NCBI GenBank assembly: GCA_007695115.1
Contig: REEK01000166.1
Span: 1-60,074 of the forward strand
Source of the DNA: Sphaerobacteraceae bacterium
Lineage (GTDB): Bacteria > Chloroflexota > Chloroflexia > Thermomicrobiales > Thermomicrobiaceae
DNA: 60,074 nt
Direction of reading: 5' to 3'
The notes under the pieces were generated by a model. That model was not told the origin of the DNA and did not search any database. It saw nothing but the letters and a program-made list of their open reading frames with translations. Positions 27,106 through 35,829 of the stretch are shown piece by piece; positions within the stretch are counted from its first letter, which is position 1, and every line of letters begins with the position of its first letter. The translations under genes and the position numbers were made by a program.

Positions 27106-29889
27106 TCAATCATCGTCGAGAATTGACCGATTCACACGTTCCATAGCGGCATCGAGATGATCCAGATTGAGCGGTTTTTCGATCGTCTCGTCAATCCTGA
27201 ATGATTCGATGCGCTCACGGATCTCGGCATTGTCCCAGCTCGTCAATCCAATGACGAACGGGCTGCTGCTCAGGTTTCGGGAAGACTGGATGATCTGGAA
27301 CCCGCCGTGGGCCGGCAGATCCAGGTCCACCACGATCAGCTCGGGCGAGATGTTGGTCAGTAGCTCCCGGGCTTCGAACGCATCGCGCGCTTCCACCACG
27401 CGCCAGCCGATCTGCTCCAGATGGCTGGCAATCTGTCGCCGTACCGAGATGGAATCGTCGGACACCATGGCGAACGGAACCCGTGCCAATGATGCTGTCT
27501 GCCGGGTAAACCGCCGACTGCGGCCACGGCTGGCATCCAGTAACTGGATGATGTCCAGCACCAGTGCGTCCTCGCCCGAATGCAGCCGACTGACTCCAAC
27601 CACCCCGTTGAGGTGGACATACTCCCGCCCGGCGGTCTGCATGGTGATCGATTCGTCATCGAGAACACGGTCGATACGCAGCAGCCACTCTTCATCATCA
27701 CAGGTTACCTTGATGAACTCGCCCCGATCGCTCTGCACATGGTGGTGGGAGCGAACGCCCAGTAGCGCGCCGAGATCGGCCGCCTGATAGGCCTGATTGT
27801 CAACGATGGCCCGGTAGCCATTTGCCGTCTCCTCGATCTGCGAGATCTTCGTCCGGGGAACAACCGAAATCTGTGCTGCAGGAAGGGCATACCGTTCCGA
27901 TGAGATCGCCACGATCGATGCGGACAGAGTCATCAGTGAGACCGGCAACCGGACCGTGAACGCGGTTCCCTGACCCGGCTCAGATTGCACTGAAATCACC
28001 CCACCCATACGGGTAACGGTCTCGGTGACAAAATCCAGTCCCATGCCGACCTCTATATCGCCGGAGACGATCTTGGTGGTGAATCCCGGCAGGAAGATGT
28101 ACTGCAGGGCGCGATCCCGGGTCATATCCCGACGTGGGACAGGGTAGCCGGACGATTCTGCACGATCGAGGATCGTCGATTCGTGCATTCCGGCGCCGTC
28201 GTCGATGATCTGCAGGACGGTCTGGCTGCCGTCTCGACGGGCCCGGATCCGAACCAGTCCGCTGGTCGCTTTGCCGGCGTCACGTCGTTCATCCGGGGTC
28301 TCGATGCCATGCTCCAGCGCGTTGGTGATCAGGTGGCGGAACATCTCATAAATCTGCTCCGCATGAACCGCGTCCACGGCGTTACTGGCACCTTCGATTC
28401 GCAGGTTGGCACGTTTGCCGAGTGATCGGGTAAGTTGCTCAAATGTCTGGTCCAGCGGATCGGTGATCATTTTCAGTGGCATGCTGCGCAGTGCCGCGAT
28501 CGTCTCTTCCAGTCGCTCCCGTACCTCGGACTGACGCTCGGAGACCGACAGGTAATCGTTCCGAACGTGTTCCAGATCGTTGGCGGCCAGCCCGAGATCT
28601 GCGCTGATCTCAACCAGCATCTGCTCGACATGTTCGGACTGATATTTGCCGTCCTGCCAGGCCCGAAGCATGTACCGCAATCGATCAGTGATGCTGTGCA
28701 TATCCTGAGTGACGCTGAGCACCCGGCGAGAGCGCTGATTGTGTCCACCGCTGCGAACGGCCAATTCTCCAGTCAACTCGATGAGTTGTTCGATGTGCTC
28801 AACAGGAACCCGGAGCTCGGATTCATCGGCTCGGCCGAGTGCGGAGGTTCTGTCACCAGGCCCCTTGAGCGCCTCTGAATCCGGCCGGAACTCGTCAACG
28901 GTCCATTCAGGCAACTGAATCGTCCCGGCGCCTTCCGGCGTGGAAATCGCGCTGGTCGGTGGTGGTGGAGGATTCCCGTTGTTGATCGCCCGGTAAGCGT
29001 CGGCGTCTGGCTCTGGCCAGAGATTGTTGAGCTGGCTGGTCCCCCGGCGAAGTTCCAGCAAAACGAATGCGGATTGATCCACCAGCGCGTCGATTGCATG
29101 GCTGACCCGACCGGGGTCTTCGATGCTGTCTAGCACGATCGGCAGGATGCGCCGGCAGGCGATGATGAACTCCACCGCATCCAGCGGCAGCGTTTCTCCA
29201 GCCGATCGATGAGACTCCACCACGCGCAGTGCGCAGGCGACTACCCGCCCGATGTGATCGATCTGGAGCTGAGCCGCAAGGTTCTGCAGTGAAATCAGCG
29301 AGTTGACCAGGCCATCGATCGTGACAGGATCTTCGCCGTTTTCCAGCAGGCTTTCTGCGTGAACGCCCAGGGTGGCAAGCTCCTGGTGCAACCCTCCCAT
29401 ATCAATATCGGGTGAGACGGCAGGTACCGGCTGTTCTGGCTCCGGTTCATCCCTGCTCTGCTCCATCAGTCTCAGTAGCTGGGTGCGGTCGTTCAGGTCG
29501 ATCTCCACCAGGTTGTGTTCGTCCGGGCGGGGCATCGAACCGAGCAGAGACTGTGCGTGGGACGTGAAATGGCCGGGATCGTTGCCGGAATCGAGCGCAT
29601 CAATGGTCCGGCTGAGGTCTGCCACAATCGCGGCAACGTAGTGGCCGGATCGCATCTTGTCGGTTGTGTTCTGACCCAGCACCAGATCGAATGCTTCGCG
29701 GGTCAGGTTGGCAACATCCACCACGGCCCGGGTTTGCGGCGAATAGGAGCCGTGTTCGATCACCACCTCGATAGCGCGCCGTCCAGCCGAAATCGTCTGC
29801 GGATCGGGCGATTCCCGCAGGATCTCGACGGCTGCATGGTGGATGGTGTCGACATGAGTTTGCAGGTCGATACCGAGACGCTTGAGCAT
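27106..29889 (-). CDS. CheA-like hybrid histidine kinase with C-terminal receiver
   Basis: A 927-residue signalling protein. Residues 1-330 are helical and HPt-like in size but no HxxKG(S/A) phosphorylation motif is visible; the nearest match is a degraded SHAQSLLGS. A CheA-type dimerisation region (about 365-470) precedes the ATPase core with N-box HLITNALEHGIE, G1 IIDDGAGM and G2 GMGLDFV. A CheW-like domain (about 655-790) and an intact receiver (about 808-920: SDD, VVDLDLP, LTS, EKP) follow. No other chemotaxis gene is near. It may act as a kinase for separate HPt proteins or as a regulated output protein. Confidence 0.88.
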   Translation of the reverse strand: MLKRLGIDLQTHVDTIHHAAVEILRESPDPQTISAGRRAIEVVIEHGSYSPQTRAVVDVANLTREAFDLVLGQNTTDKMRSGHYVAAIVADLSRTIDALDSGNDPGHFTSHAQSLLGSMPRPDEHNLVEIDLNDRTQLLRLMEQSRDEPEPEQPVPAVSPDIDMGGLHQELATLGVHAESLLENGEDPVTIDGLVNSLISLQNLAAQLQIDHIGRVVACALRVVESHRSAGETLPLDAVEFIIACRRILPIVLDSIEDPGRVSHAIDALVDQSAFVLLELRRGTSQLNNLWPEPDADAYRAINNGNPPPPPTSAISTPEGAGTIQLPEWTVDEFRPDSEALKGPGDRTSALGRADESELRVPVEHIEQLIELTGELAVRSGGHNQRSRRVLSVTQDMHSITDRLRYMLRAWQDGKYQSEHVEQMLVEISADLGLAANDLEHVRNDYLSVSERQSEVRERLEETIAALRSMPLKMITDPLDQTFEQLTRSLGKRANLRIEGASNAVDAVHAEQIYEMFRHLITNALEHGIETPDERRDAGKATSGLVRIRARRDGSQTVLQIIDDGAGMHESTILDRAESSGYPVPRRDMTRDRALQYIFLPGFTTKIVSGDIEVGMGLDFVTETVTRMGGVISVQSEPGQGTAFTVRLPVSLMTLSASIVAISSERYALPAAQISVVPRTKISQIEETANGYRAIVDNQAYQAADLGALLGVRSHHHVQSDRGEFIKVTCDDEEWLLRIDRVLDDESITMQTAGREYVHLNGVVGVSRLHSGEDALVLDIIQLLDASRGRSRRFTRQTASLARVPFAMVSDDSISVRRQIASHLEQIGWRVVEARDAFEARELLTNISPELIVVDLDLPAHGGFQIIQSSRNLSSSPFVIGLTSWDNAEIRERIESFRIDETIEKPLNLDHLDAAMERVNRSILDDD

Positions 29890-30254
29890 CAGGATCTCCG
29901 CCGTATGTGCCGTGCGTCAGTTGGTCGATCAGGTGGAGCCAACGACGCTGGTGAATCGGTCGAACGCGCCGGTCCCGGGCGCGATGGGGTCTGGAAACGC
30001 CGTCCGGGTGCCCGTATCTGTCCAGACGGTGTCTATCAATTCTACCGGGACCCTCATTCACCGCGAGTCGGCAAGACTGACGCAATAGTACCGGATTGCC
30101 CGGGTAGATTGGATTGAACTGAGGCGAACGTACCGGGCGAACTGGGAAATCTGAGTAAATCATTGCAATTCGCGGAAATGGCGGAACCATTTCAGTGTAT
30201 CTGCGTTCTATATGCATCAGCGAGTAAGAGTACAATTCTCGCTGTCACGCCATG

Positions 30255-30260
30255 TATAAT
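30255..30260 (+). promoter_or_regulatory. Perfect -10 element upstream of sigma factor gene
   Basis: TATAAT at 30255-30260, about 75 bases before the ATG at 30335; no convincing -35 is found at 16-18 bases upstream. The 445-bp gap (29890-30334) between this gene and the divergent CheA-like gene is AT-richer than its surroundings and holds no gene. Confidence 0.4.
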
Positions 30261-30334
30261 ATGCAAATATGAACACAAGTGGATGTCTTGTCACCGCTGG
30301 TCTGCCAGGCGGTGTTTTGCGAGGGGATACCCAG

Positions 30335-31033
30335 ATGGCCGTCCTTGATCTTGCTCCCCAGCTCCCTGCCGCCACCTTGCCGGTGCCTTTGCCCACAACC
30401 GGGTCCTCCGACCTTATCAACCTCGATGTGTCACTTTCAGTTGACATCTCCAGAACGGAACCAATCTGGACCGAAGAGGCCGAGCTCGTCGAGCGCGCCA
30501 AACTCGATATCCAGGAATTTGCTCCTCTCTATGAACGGAACGTCGATCGGATCTATCGGTATATCTACCGGCGAGTGGGTGACCATCAAGCCGCCGAAGA
30601 TCTGACCGCCCAGACCTTCCAGCAAGCGATTGCCGCGCTGCCAGGCTATGAGTGGCGCGGAGTGCCGTTCAGCGCCTGGCTCTTCCGGATTTCTGGAAAT
30701 CTGATCATCCGTTATCGACGGGTGCACAACCGCGAAGTGACGATGGAGCACGTCGAGAGAATCGTTGATGAACGCGGTGCGTTCGATGATCCGCTCGATG
30801 CAATCCTCCAGAAATCGCGTCGTGACCTGCTCTACAAGGCGATGGAGTGTCTGAGCGCTGATCAGCGCCGGGCGTTGATCCTGAAATATTCGAACGGGCT
30901 GACGAACCGTGAGGTTGGTGAGCGAATGAACCGCACAGAAGGTGGGGTGAAACAGCTGGTTCACCGTGCGATGATTGTTCTCAGACAGACGATCGGCGAA
31001 CTGGAAGCCGAATGTCTTCAATCCGGGGGGTAG
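30335..31033 (+). CDS. Sigma-70 family (ECF-like) RNA polymerase sigma factor
   Basis: A 232-residue sigma factor. A 60-residue N-terminal extension is followed by region 2 (IYRYIYRRVGDHQAAEDLTAQTF..., near residues 75-100) and region 4 (LSADQRRALILKYSNGLTNREVGERMNRTEGGVKQ, near 180-215, described here by position). The ATG at 30335 has GAGGGG eight bases upstream; an earlier ATG at 30269 lies at the likely transcription start and is less probable. No anti-sigma gene is adjacent. The long N-terminus could be a regulatory segment. Confidence 0.88.
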   Translation: MAVLDLAPQLPAATLPVPLPTTGSSDLINLDVSLSVDISRTEPIWTEEAELVERAKLDIQEFAPLYERNVDRIYRYIYRRVGDHQAAEDLTAQTFQQAIAALPGYEWRGVPFSAWLFRISGNLIIRYRRVHNREVTMEHVERIVDERGAFDDPLDAILQKSRRDLLYKAMECLSADQRRALILKYSNGLTNREVGERMNRTEGGVKQLVHRAMIVLRQTIGELEAECLQSGG

Positions 31034-31047
31034 TCTCCAGCTGAACG

Positions 31048-32328
31048 CTAGTCGGGTGGCGCCACCTCGCTGAGCCGTCTGATCAGAAACCGCTGCTCGG
31101 TCTCGTTTCGGGTCCGGGCGATTGCCCGCTGGTACGCATCAGCTGCCGCGGCGTTGTCGCCTCGACGGCGGAGCAGGTCAGCACGGGCGGCATCCAGCAG
31201 GTGATACTGACTCAGCAGAGGATCGCTGGCGAGTGCATCGATCATTGCCAGCCCCCCGCTCAGGTCGCCGGCCAGCGCCACGGCGATCGCCCGATTCAGC
31301 TCAACCACCGGAGAGGGAGTAACCTGCCCGAGGAGCCCGTACAGTCGGACGATGTGTTCCCAGTCGGTATCCTCGCAGGAATCGGCCTCCGCGTGGAGCG
31401 CCGCGATAGCCCCCTGGAGACCATATTGCCCGATGCGGCCGGTTCGCAGCACCCGCCGCATCAGCCAGATCCCCTCGTTGATCCTGTCCGTATCCCAGCG
31501 AGTTCTGTCCTGCTCTTCGAGGGGGACTAGCGCTCCGTCGGCATCGATTCGGGCTGCGCTCCGAGCGTGGATCAGAAGCATCAACCCCAGCAGACCGAGC
31601 ACTTCGGGATCGTCCGGGATCAGCTCGGCAAGCATTCGTCCAAGGCGGATCGCCTCGTCACAGAGCTGGTGACGTAGCAGGTTTTCGCCTTCGGTTGCGG
31701 TGTGACCCTCGTTGAACACGAGATAGATCACCTGCAGAACGCCATCCAGACGCTCCTCGAGCTCATCGGCTTCTGGCACCACGAACGGGATGTTGGCAGC
31801 GCTGATCTTTCGCTTCGCCCGGGTAATACGCTGGGCCATGGTCGATTCCGGGACCACGAACGCCCGGGCGATCTCGCGGGTACTCAGTGCGCAGAGTGTC
31901 CGCAGTGCCAGTGCAACCTGGGCGTGCTGGTTGATCGACGGGTGACAGCAGGTGAAGATCAGCCGCAACCGCTCGTCCGGGATCGATACATCATCCCGGG
32001 TCACGATCTCTTCCGGATTCCGGCTGTATTGATCTGTTTCCCGCGTCGGATCGACCAGAATCTGCCGATACTTCTGCTGGCGATTCTGGTCCCGCCGGAG
32101 GCGATCGATCGCAATCCGGCGAGCAACAGTCACCAGCCAGCCGGCCGGATTGTCAGGGATGTCTCCTGTCGCCCAGTTCTCGGCCGCGCGAGCCAGCGCA
32201 TCGGCCAGCGATTCCTCCGCGAGGTCGAAATCGCCGAACTGTTTGATCAGGATTGCCAGCATGCGTCCGTAGTCGTCGTGCATCACGCTGGCGATTGGGT
32301 CCCTGGTCTGGCCGGTGGGTGGATTCAT
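31048..32328 (-). CDS. ECF sigma factor with DUF6596 extension (ECF42-like)
   Basis: A 426-residue protein: sigma regions 2 and 4 in the first 190 residues (ESLADALARAAENW and LCALSTREIARAFVVPESTMAQRITRAK, split by position near 40 and 145-172) followed by a long C-terminal domain rich in helical repeats (about 200-420). This is the layout of the ECF42/DUF6596 group, which is habitually encoded beside DGPF/YCII proteins; such a gene lies 17 bases upstream here. Family members lack a normal anti-sigma factor and are controlled through the C-terminal domain. GAGG precedes the ATG at 32328. Confidence 0.9.
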   Translation of the reverse strand: MNPPTGQTRDPIASVMHDDYGRMLAILIKQFGDFDLAEESLADALARAAENWATGDIPDNPAGWLVTVARRIAIDRLRRDQNRQQKYRQILVDPTRETDQYSRNPEEIVTRDDVSIPDERLRLIFTCCHPSINQHAQVALALRTLCALSTREIARAFVVPESTMAQRITRAKRKISAANIPFVVPEADELEERLDGVLQVIYLVFNEGHTATEGENLLRHQLCDEAIRLGRMLAELIPDDPEVLGLLGLMLLIHARSAARIDADGALVPLEEQDRTRWDTDRINEGIWLMRRVLRTGRIGQYGLQGAIAALHAEADSCEDTDWEHIVRLYGLLGQVTPSPVVELNRAIAVALAGDLSGGLAMIDALASDPLLSQYHLLDAARADLLRRRGDNAAAADAYQRAIARTRNETEQRFLIRRLSEVAPPD

Positions 32329-32345
32329 GACTTACCTCTTCTCGG

Positions 32346-32693
32346 CTACATGTCGATCGCGGGCCAGACGACCACCGGGTTCTCTTCGAAGCTTGCCAGC
32401 CGTTTCGCCCAGCTCAGCGCGTCGTCGAGGTTGTCGACATCGATCAGGTAAAAGCCGCCGACCTGTTCCTTGCTCTCGATGTACGGGCCATCGGTCAGCA
32501 GCGGTTTGCCCTGCTCCAGGCGGATCGTTGTGGTGGTTGCCGATGGTTGCAGCGCCTCCGAAGCGACGAAGGCGCCGGCCTTCTGGAGATCGCTGGTGAA
32601 GGATTCATGCTCGTTCATGATCGGTTGCAGTTCCTCTTCGGACTGCTGGGTCCAGTCTTCGTCATTGCCGTAGATCATCAGAAGATACCGCAT
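32346..32693 (-). CDS. YCII/DGPF-domain protein
   Basis: A 115-residue YCII-related protein with the DGPF-type motif LTDGPYIESKEQVGGFYLID near residues 66-85. Such proteins are the partner of ECF42 sigma factors and are thought to take part in their signalling. It is the first gene of a two-gene operon, with GAAAGGA upstream of the ATG at 32693. Confidence 0.9.
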   Translation of the reverse strand: MRYLLMIYGNDEDWTQQSEEELQPIMNEHESFTSDLQKAGAFVASEALQPSATTTTIRLEQGKPLLTDGPYIESKEQVGGFYLIDVDNLDDALSWAKRLASFEENPVVVWPAIDM

Positions 32694-32884
32694 CTCGGGT
32701 CCTTTCCTGAAAACGAATCAACCGTTGCCTGCTGTCTGAATGACGAAGGGCCGGGCGCCTGTTCGACATCTATCGCTGGACTGGACCATTTTCGGGCAAT
32801 TGGGCGTTGATCCTGCCCGGCCCGGGCCCCACACTGAGTATCGGACAATTACGCGCAAACGCTCATCAGGATCAAGGAGTAGAC

Positions 32885-33619
32885 ATGTCGCAGAGCCCGC
32901 AGCGTCTACCGGAACGCCAGCTTTCCGGTGCCCCCGTGGATCCCCTGCCACCCGCGTTGTGGCCGGCACGTGTGCCACTGGATGGTCAATATACCCGGCT
33001 GGAGCCGATCGATCCCCGCACGCATGTCGATGAGCTCTATCACGCTGGCCACGAAGTCGATGGCGCGGATGATGTCTGGACCTATCTGCCGTATGGACCG
33101 TTTCCCTCGAAGGCGGCGTTCGCGTCCTGGGTGCGGGATTGCGCGGCATCGGCCGACCCGATCTGGTTCGCGATCGCTGATCGGGAGCGGGGGCGATTTC
33201 TGGGTGTTGCCAGTCTGATGGATATCCAGCCGAAGGTGGGCGGGATCGAGATCGGCCACATCTGGTTTGGTCCGGAGCTGCAGCGAACCCGTGCCGCCAC
33301 CGAAGCGCTCTACCTGATGATGACGTATGCAATGGATGAGCTGAAGTATCGTCGCCTGCAGTGGAAGTGCAATGCCCTGAACCAGCCGTCACGGAACGCT
33401 GCACTCCGTCTCGGGTTTGCCTTCGAGGGCGTGCTCTACCAACATCAGATCCCGAAGGGGAGCAATCGGGATACGGCCTACTATTCGATTCTCGATTATG
33501 AGTGGCCGTTGATCCATGAACAGTTCAGACGCTGGCTGGATCCGGAGAATTTCGACGAATCTGGCGCACAGCGAGTCTCCCTGGGTGAGCTGAATCGGGC
33601 GCTGCGACAGCCGGAATAG
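32885..33619 (+). CDS. GNAT family N-acetyltransferase (RimJ/RimL type)
   Basis: A 244-residue acetyltransferase. The GNAT core begins near residue 45 (YTRLEPID) and carries the acetyl-CoA-binding strand-loop IEIGHIWFGPELQRTRAATEA and the NQPSRNAALRLGFAFEG region near 165-185. A perfect AGGAG four bases before the ATG at 32885 fixes the start; the open frame upstream has no such support. Probably modifies a small molecule or protein N-terminus; target unknown. Confidence 0.9.
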   Translation: MSQSPQRLPERQLSGAPVDPLPPALWPARVPLDGQYTRLEPIDPRTHVDELYHAGHEVDGADDVWTYLPYGPFPSKAAFASWVRDCAASADPIWFAIADRERGRFLGVASLMDIQPKVGGIEIGHIWFGPELQRTRAATEALYLMMTYAMDELKYRRLQWKCNALNQPSRNAALRLGFAFEGVLYQHQIPKGSNRDTAYYSILDYEWPLIHEQFRRWLDPENFDESGAQRVSLGELNRALRQPE

Positions 33620-33634
33620 ATCCTGGAAACCGAA

Positions 33635-33671
33635 AGCCCCCGCGCCGATCGATGATCGTCCAGCGGGGGCT
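33635..33671. terminator. Bidirectional terminator between GNAT gene and ORF62
   Basis: A 9-bp stem (33635-33643 with 33663-33671) with a 19-base partly paired loop lies between convergent genes. On the plus strand it is followed by AACGAGGTTTGCTTTTTGC; on the minus strand by TTTCGGTTTCC. It can serve both sides. Confidence 0.6.
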
Positions 33672-33724
33672 AACGAGGTTTGCTTTTTGCGTTCATAGGT
33701 CGATCCTGTGAGCTGATCCTGATC

Positions 33725-33913
33725 CTATACCCGGAAACCGAGACGGCGGATACGGTTCAGCAGAGGGTGGCGCTCCTGATCCACCTGTCGTTCCTGCTGC
33801 TGGCGTGCAGCAGTCTGGCCGGCCGGTCGAACTGACCGACGCGGCACCGGCACAGCCCGGATTACTGGCTGGCCCCCGTGATTGACAACTGTGTATCGGA
33901 TTGGAGTCTGCAT
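33725..33913 (-). CDS. Small Arg/Gln-rich protein of unknown function (ORF62)
   Basis: A 62-residue protein that starts MQTPIRYTVVNHGGQPVIRA and is rich in Arg and Gln (QTAARQQQERQVDQERHPLL), ending IRRLGFRV; predicted charge is strongly positive. Only one Ser is present. An AGAAAGG site lies eight bases before the ATG at 33913. It is preceded by a folded leader with a terminator (33963-34158) and a promoter, which argues for a real, regulated gene. No family is recognised; it could be a nucleic-acid- or ribosome-binding peptide. Confidence 0.5.
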   Translation of the reverse strand: MQTPIRYTVVNHGGQPVIRAVPVPRRSVRPAGQTAARQQQERQVDQERHPLLNRIRRLGFRV

Positions 33914-33962
33914 GACACACCTTTCTTCTCTCGTACATCGTGTACTGATGTCCTGAGTAACT

Positions 33963-34158
33963 GGACAAAAGAAGCCCCCGGCCGAACCGGGGGTTGGTGC
34001 TCATGCAAGGAGGAGGCCCGGTCAGCCGTTGGTACTACCTGAGTTGCTACTAGAACTACCCGCGTCCAACGTAGACCCTTTCACGAGGCCGAAGTGTGGC
34101 ATTCATCAAGATTCGCGAAAATCTGGCCACACAGTAGCTTGGGACGGTTCTCCGTCCA
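33963..34158 (-). promoter_or_regulatory. Attenuator-like folded leader RNA upstream of ORF62
   Basis: Read on the minus strand, the transcript would fold into a hairpin (34152-34157 with 34142-34147), a nested hairpin (34126-34132 with 34094-34100, inner arms 34120-34124 and 34109-34113), a short Ser-rich reading frame, then an intrinsic terminator (7-bp stem 33987-33993 with 33975-33981, loop of 5, U-rich tail 33974-33963). A segment over the leader stop codon (34017-34023) can pair 7 bp with 33985-33991, inside the terminator's 5' arm and loop, giving mutually exclusive folds. This is the geometry of ribosome-controlled attenuation. The fold is read by eye, not computed. Confidence 0.5.
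34022..34069 (-). CDS. Ser-rich leader peptide (15 codons)
   Basis: TTG start with GAAAGGG six bases upstream, encoding MDAGSSSSNSGSTNG and stopping in TGA. Six of 15 residues are Ser (codons AGT, TCT, AGT, AGC, TCA, AGT) within the attenuator leader. An in-frame GTG 15 bases upstream would give a 20-residue version. The peptide itself is likely not functional; the codon run would place a stalled ribosome just before the antiterminator segment. Confidence 0.4.
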   Translation of the reverse strand: MDAGSSSSNSGSTNG

Positions 34159-34165
34159 GATTTTC

Positions 34166-34194
34166 AGAATAACACCGTTTGACCGCTCAGTCAA
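34166..34194 (-). promoter_or_regulatory. Putative promoter of the ORF62 attenuator unit
   Basis: On the minus strand TTGACT (34194-34189) and TATTCT (34171-34166) are separated by exactly 17 bases. The predicted transcription start near 34158 coincides with the beginning of the first leader hairpin. Confidence 0.6.
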
Positions 34195-34297
34195 TGGGAT
34201 TCGGGGCTATTCTGGTCTGTATTTTCCGGTTCGATTCCTGGTCGGGGAGCGGCCGGGTTCCAGATCGGACTAAGGAACCCGGCTCGCTGGATTAGCC

Positions 34298-35689
34298 TCA
34301 GCTGTCGTCTGCCTGGTCATTGTTCTCCGGCGGCGGAGGCGTGGGCTCTGGCGCTGGTGTTGGTTCCGGAGCCGGCGTTGGGTCAGGCTCGGTCTGCGGC
34401 GTGGCCGTGGGTTCCGGTACCGGAGTCGCCGTTGGGTCGGGTTGTGGTTCCGGAATTGGCGTTGCTGTTGGCTCCGGGGCCGGCGTGGGCTCTGGCGCCG
34501 GTGTTGGCTCCGGAGCTGGTGTCGGGTCCGGTGCTGGTTCTGGCGTCGGTGTCGGCAGGAATGGGACTGGATCAGGCGTATCGAAATCGGTTACCGGCTC
34601 CTGGAATGGCTGCGGCTCGCAGTGACCACCCAGTGGGTCTGCGTCGTCCCGGTCAGCCAGAAACGATTCCGGGTCATTGATCACGTTCTGCACGGTTTCC
34701 TGAATTGCTGGCACATCTGGCAGGTTGAAACCCTGACTCGATGGGCCGAGGTGGTAGTCCGGCGGGGTGAAGCCGATCGCGATTAGCTGGTCCAGCCGAA
34801 TATCGTCACGCAGCATCACCAGATCAGGCAGGATCTCCAGCGGGACGTCAGTCTGCACGTTGTCCCGGATTGCTTCAACCATATCCGGGAAGACCCGCAG
34901 CGCCGTCACCAGGTCTGCTTGCTCGATCGTCGACGCCACCAGGCAACGTTGCCGCCGCATCCGGGCGTAGTCGCTGGTGCCCGTCCGCGAGCGAGCGTAG
35001 GCCAGGGCTTCCTCGCCCGAAAGTTCCTGAAAACCGGGCTCGATGTTGTATTGCTCCCATTCGCCTTCGGCAGAGAGCAAACGGACGGTCACCTGCTCGG
35101 CGACCTCCATCTCGATGCCACCAAACAGGTTGATGAGCTCGACGAACCCGATCATATCGACCATTGCATAGTAGTCGATCGGGATGCCCAGCAATCCCTC
35201 GGCTGCGCCTTTGACCGCCATCAGCCCGGGATCTTCATTATTCGGGGCAAGTTCCGGATAGTCTTGTGCTTCGCCGTAGAGCCATTTCAACATGCCGGTG
35301 TAGGTATCAGTGCCGAGAATCTCTGCCACATCGTCTGACAGCGGTACATCACCCAGGTTGCGAGGGATACCGAAGAGCGAGATCTGCCCGCTTTCGACAT
35401 CGATCGACATCACCATCATCACATCGGTGCGGACACCAGTGCGATCTTCAGCCGCATCCGAGCCTGCCAGGAGAACCGAGAGCCGTCCACGGTCCATCCA
35501 GGTCAGATCGTCGAGGGCTGATGCATCATCAGCTTCGTCTGGCTCGGGGGGTTCGGTTGGTTCGGCGGTTGGCGTCGGGTCATCAGTCGCACCGATACTG
35601 TCATCACCGGATTCCTGCGTCTCTACACAAGCTGCAAGGAGGACCATGCTGACAATAAGGAGAACGGCAATGCGGATGTGGTGGATCAT
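34298..35689 (-). CDS. LytR-CpsA-Psr (LCP) family lipoprotein with Pro-rich tail
   Basis: A 463-residue LCP protein. The signal peptide ends in LLAAC (Cys near residue 21), so it is probably lipid-anchored. The LCP domain (about residues 62-325) includes DRGRLSVLLAGSDA, GIPRNLGDVPL and the arginine-rich YARSRTGTSDYARMRRQRC. LCP enzymes attach glycopolymers to the cell wall. The C-terminus (370-463) is a low-complexity Pro/Glu/Thr/Ala repeat. Same strand and family as the gene at 36157, with a decayed copy between them. Confidence 0.88.
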   Translation of the reverse strand: MIHHIRIAVLLIVSMVLLAACVETQESGDDSIGATDDPTPTAEPTEPPEPDEADDASALDDLTWMDRGRLSVLLAGSDAAEDRTGVRTDVMMVMSIDVESGQISLFGIPRNLGDVPLSDDVAEILGTDTYTGMLKWLYGEAQDYPELAPNNEDPGLMAVKGAAEGLLGIPIDYYAMVDMIGFVELINLFGGIEMEVAEQVTVRLLSAEGEWEQYNIEPGFQELSGEEALAYARSRTGTSDYARMRRQRCLVASTIEQADLVTALRVFPDMVEAIRDNVQTDVPLEILPDLVMLRDDIRLDQLIAIGFTPPDYHLGPSSQGFNLPDVPAIQETVQNVINDPESFLADRDDADPLGGHCEPQPFQEPVTDFDTPDPVPFLPTPTPEPAPDPTPAPEPTPAPEPTPAPEPTATPIPEPQPDPTATPVPEPTATPQTEPDPTPAPEPTPAPEPTPPPPENNDQADDS

Positions 35690-35829
35690 GATGCACTTCC
35701 TCCGACTCGGGACGATTGCAAAGAAATGCCCAGAATGCTGGACCGAAGACAGAACGGTTGATTCTTCTCAGTGAATCTCTATCCTATCGCATCTGTGCTG
35801 ATCAGCAATGCGCCGGGTTGATCAGCGTC

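Noticed and set aside
34020-34070. T-box-like sequence on the minus strand (AACTCAGGTAGTACC)
   Set aside because: It resembles the T-box core but lacks the essential UGGN bulge that pairs with the tRNA end, and the downstream gene is no aminoacyl-tRNA synthetase or amino-acid gene that I recognise.
34029-34170. Plus-strand frame with strong AAGGAGGAGG site and TTG start (VLPELLLELPASN)
   Set aside because: The spacing to the TTG is long, the product has no pattern beyond its first 12 residues, and promoter, terminator and leader features fit the minus strand better.
34228-34255. tRNA-like GGTTCGATTCC T-loop
   Set aside because: No matching acceptor stem or anticodon arm is present about 70 bases upstream; only the T-loop consensus occurs by chance.
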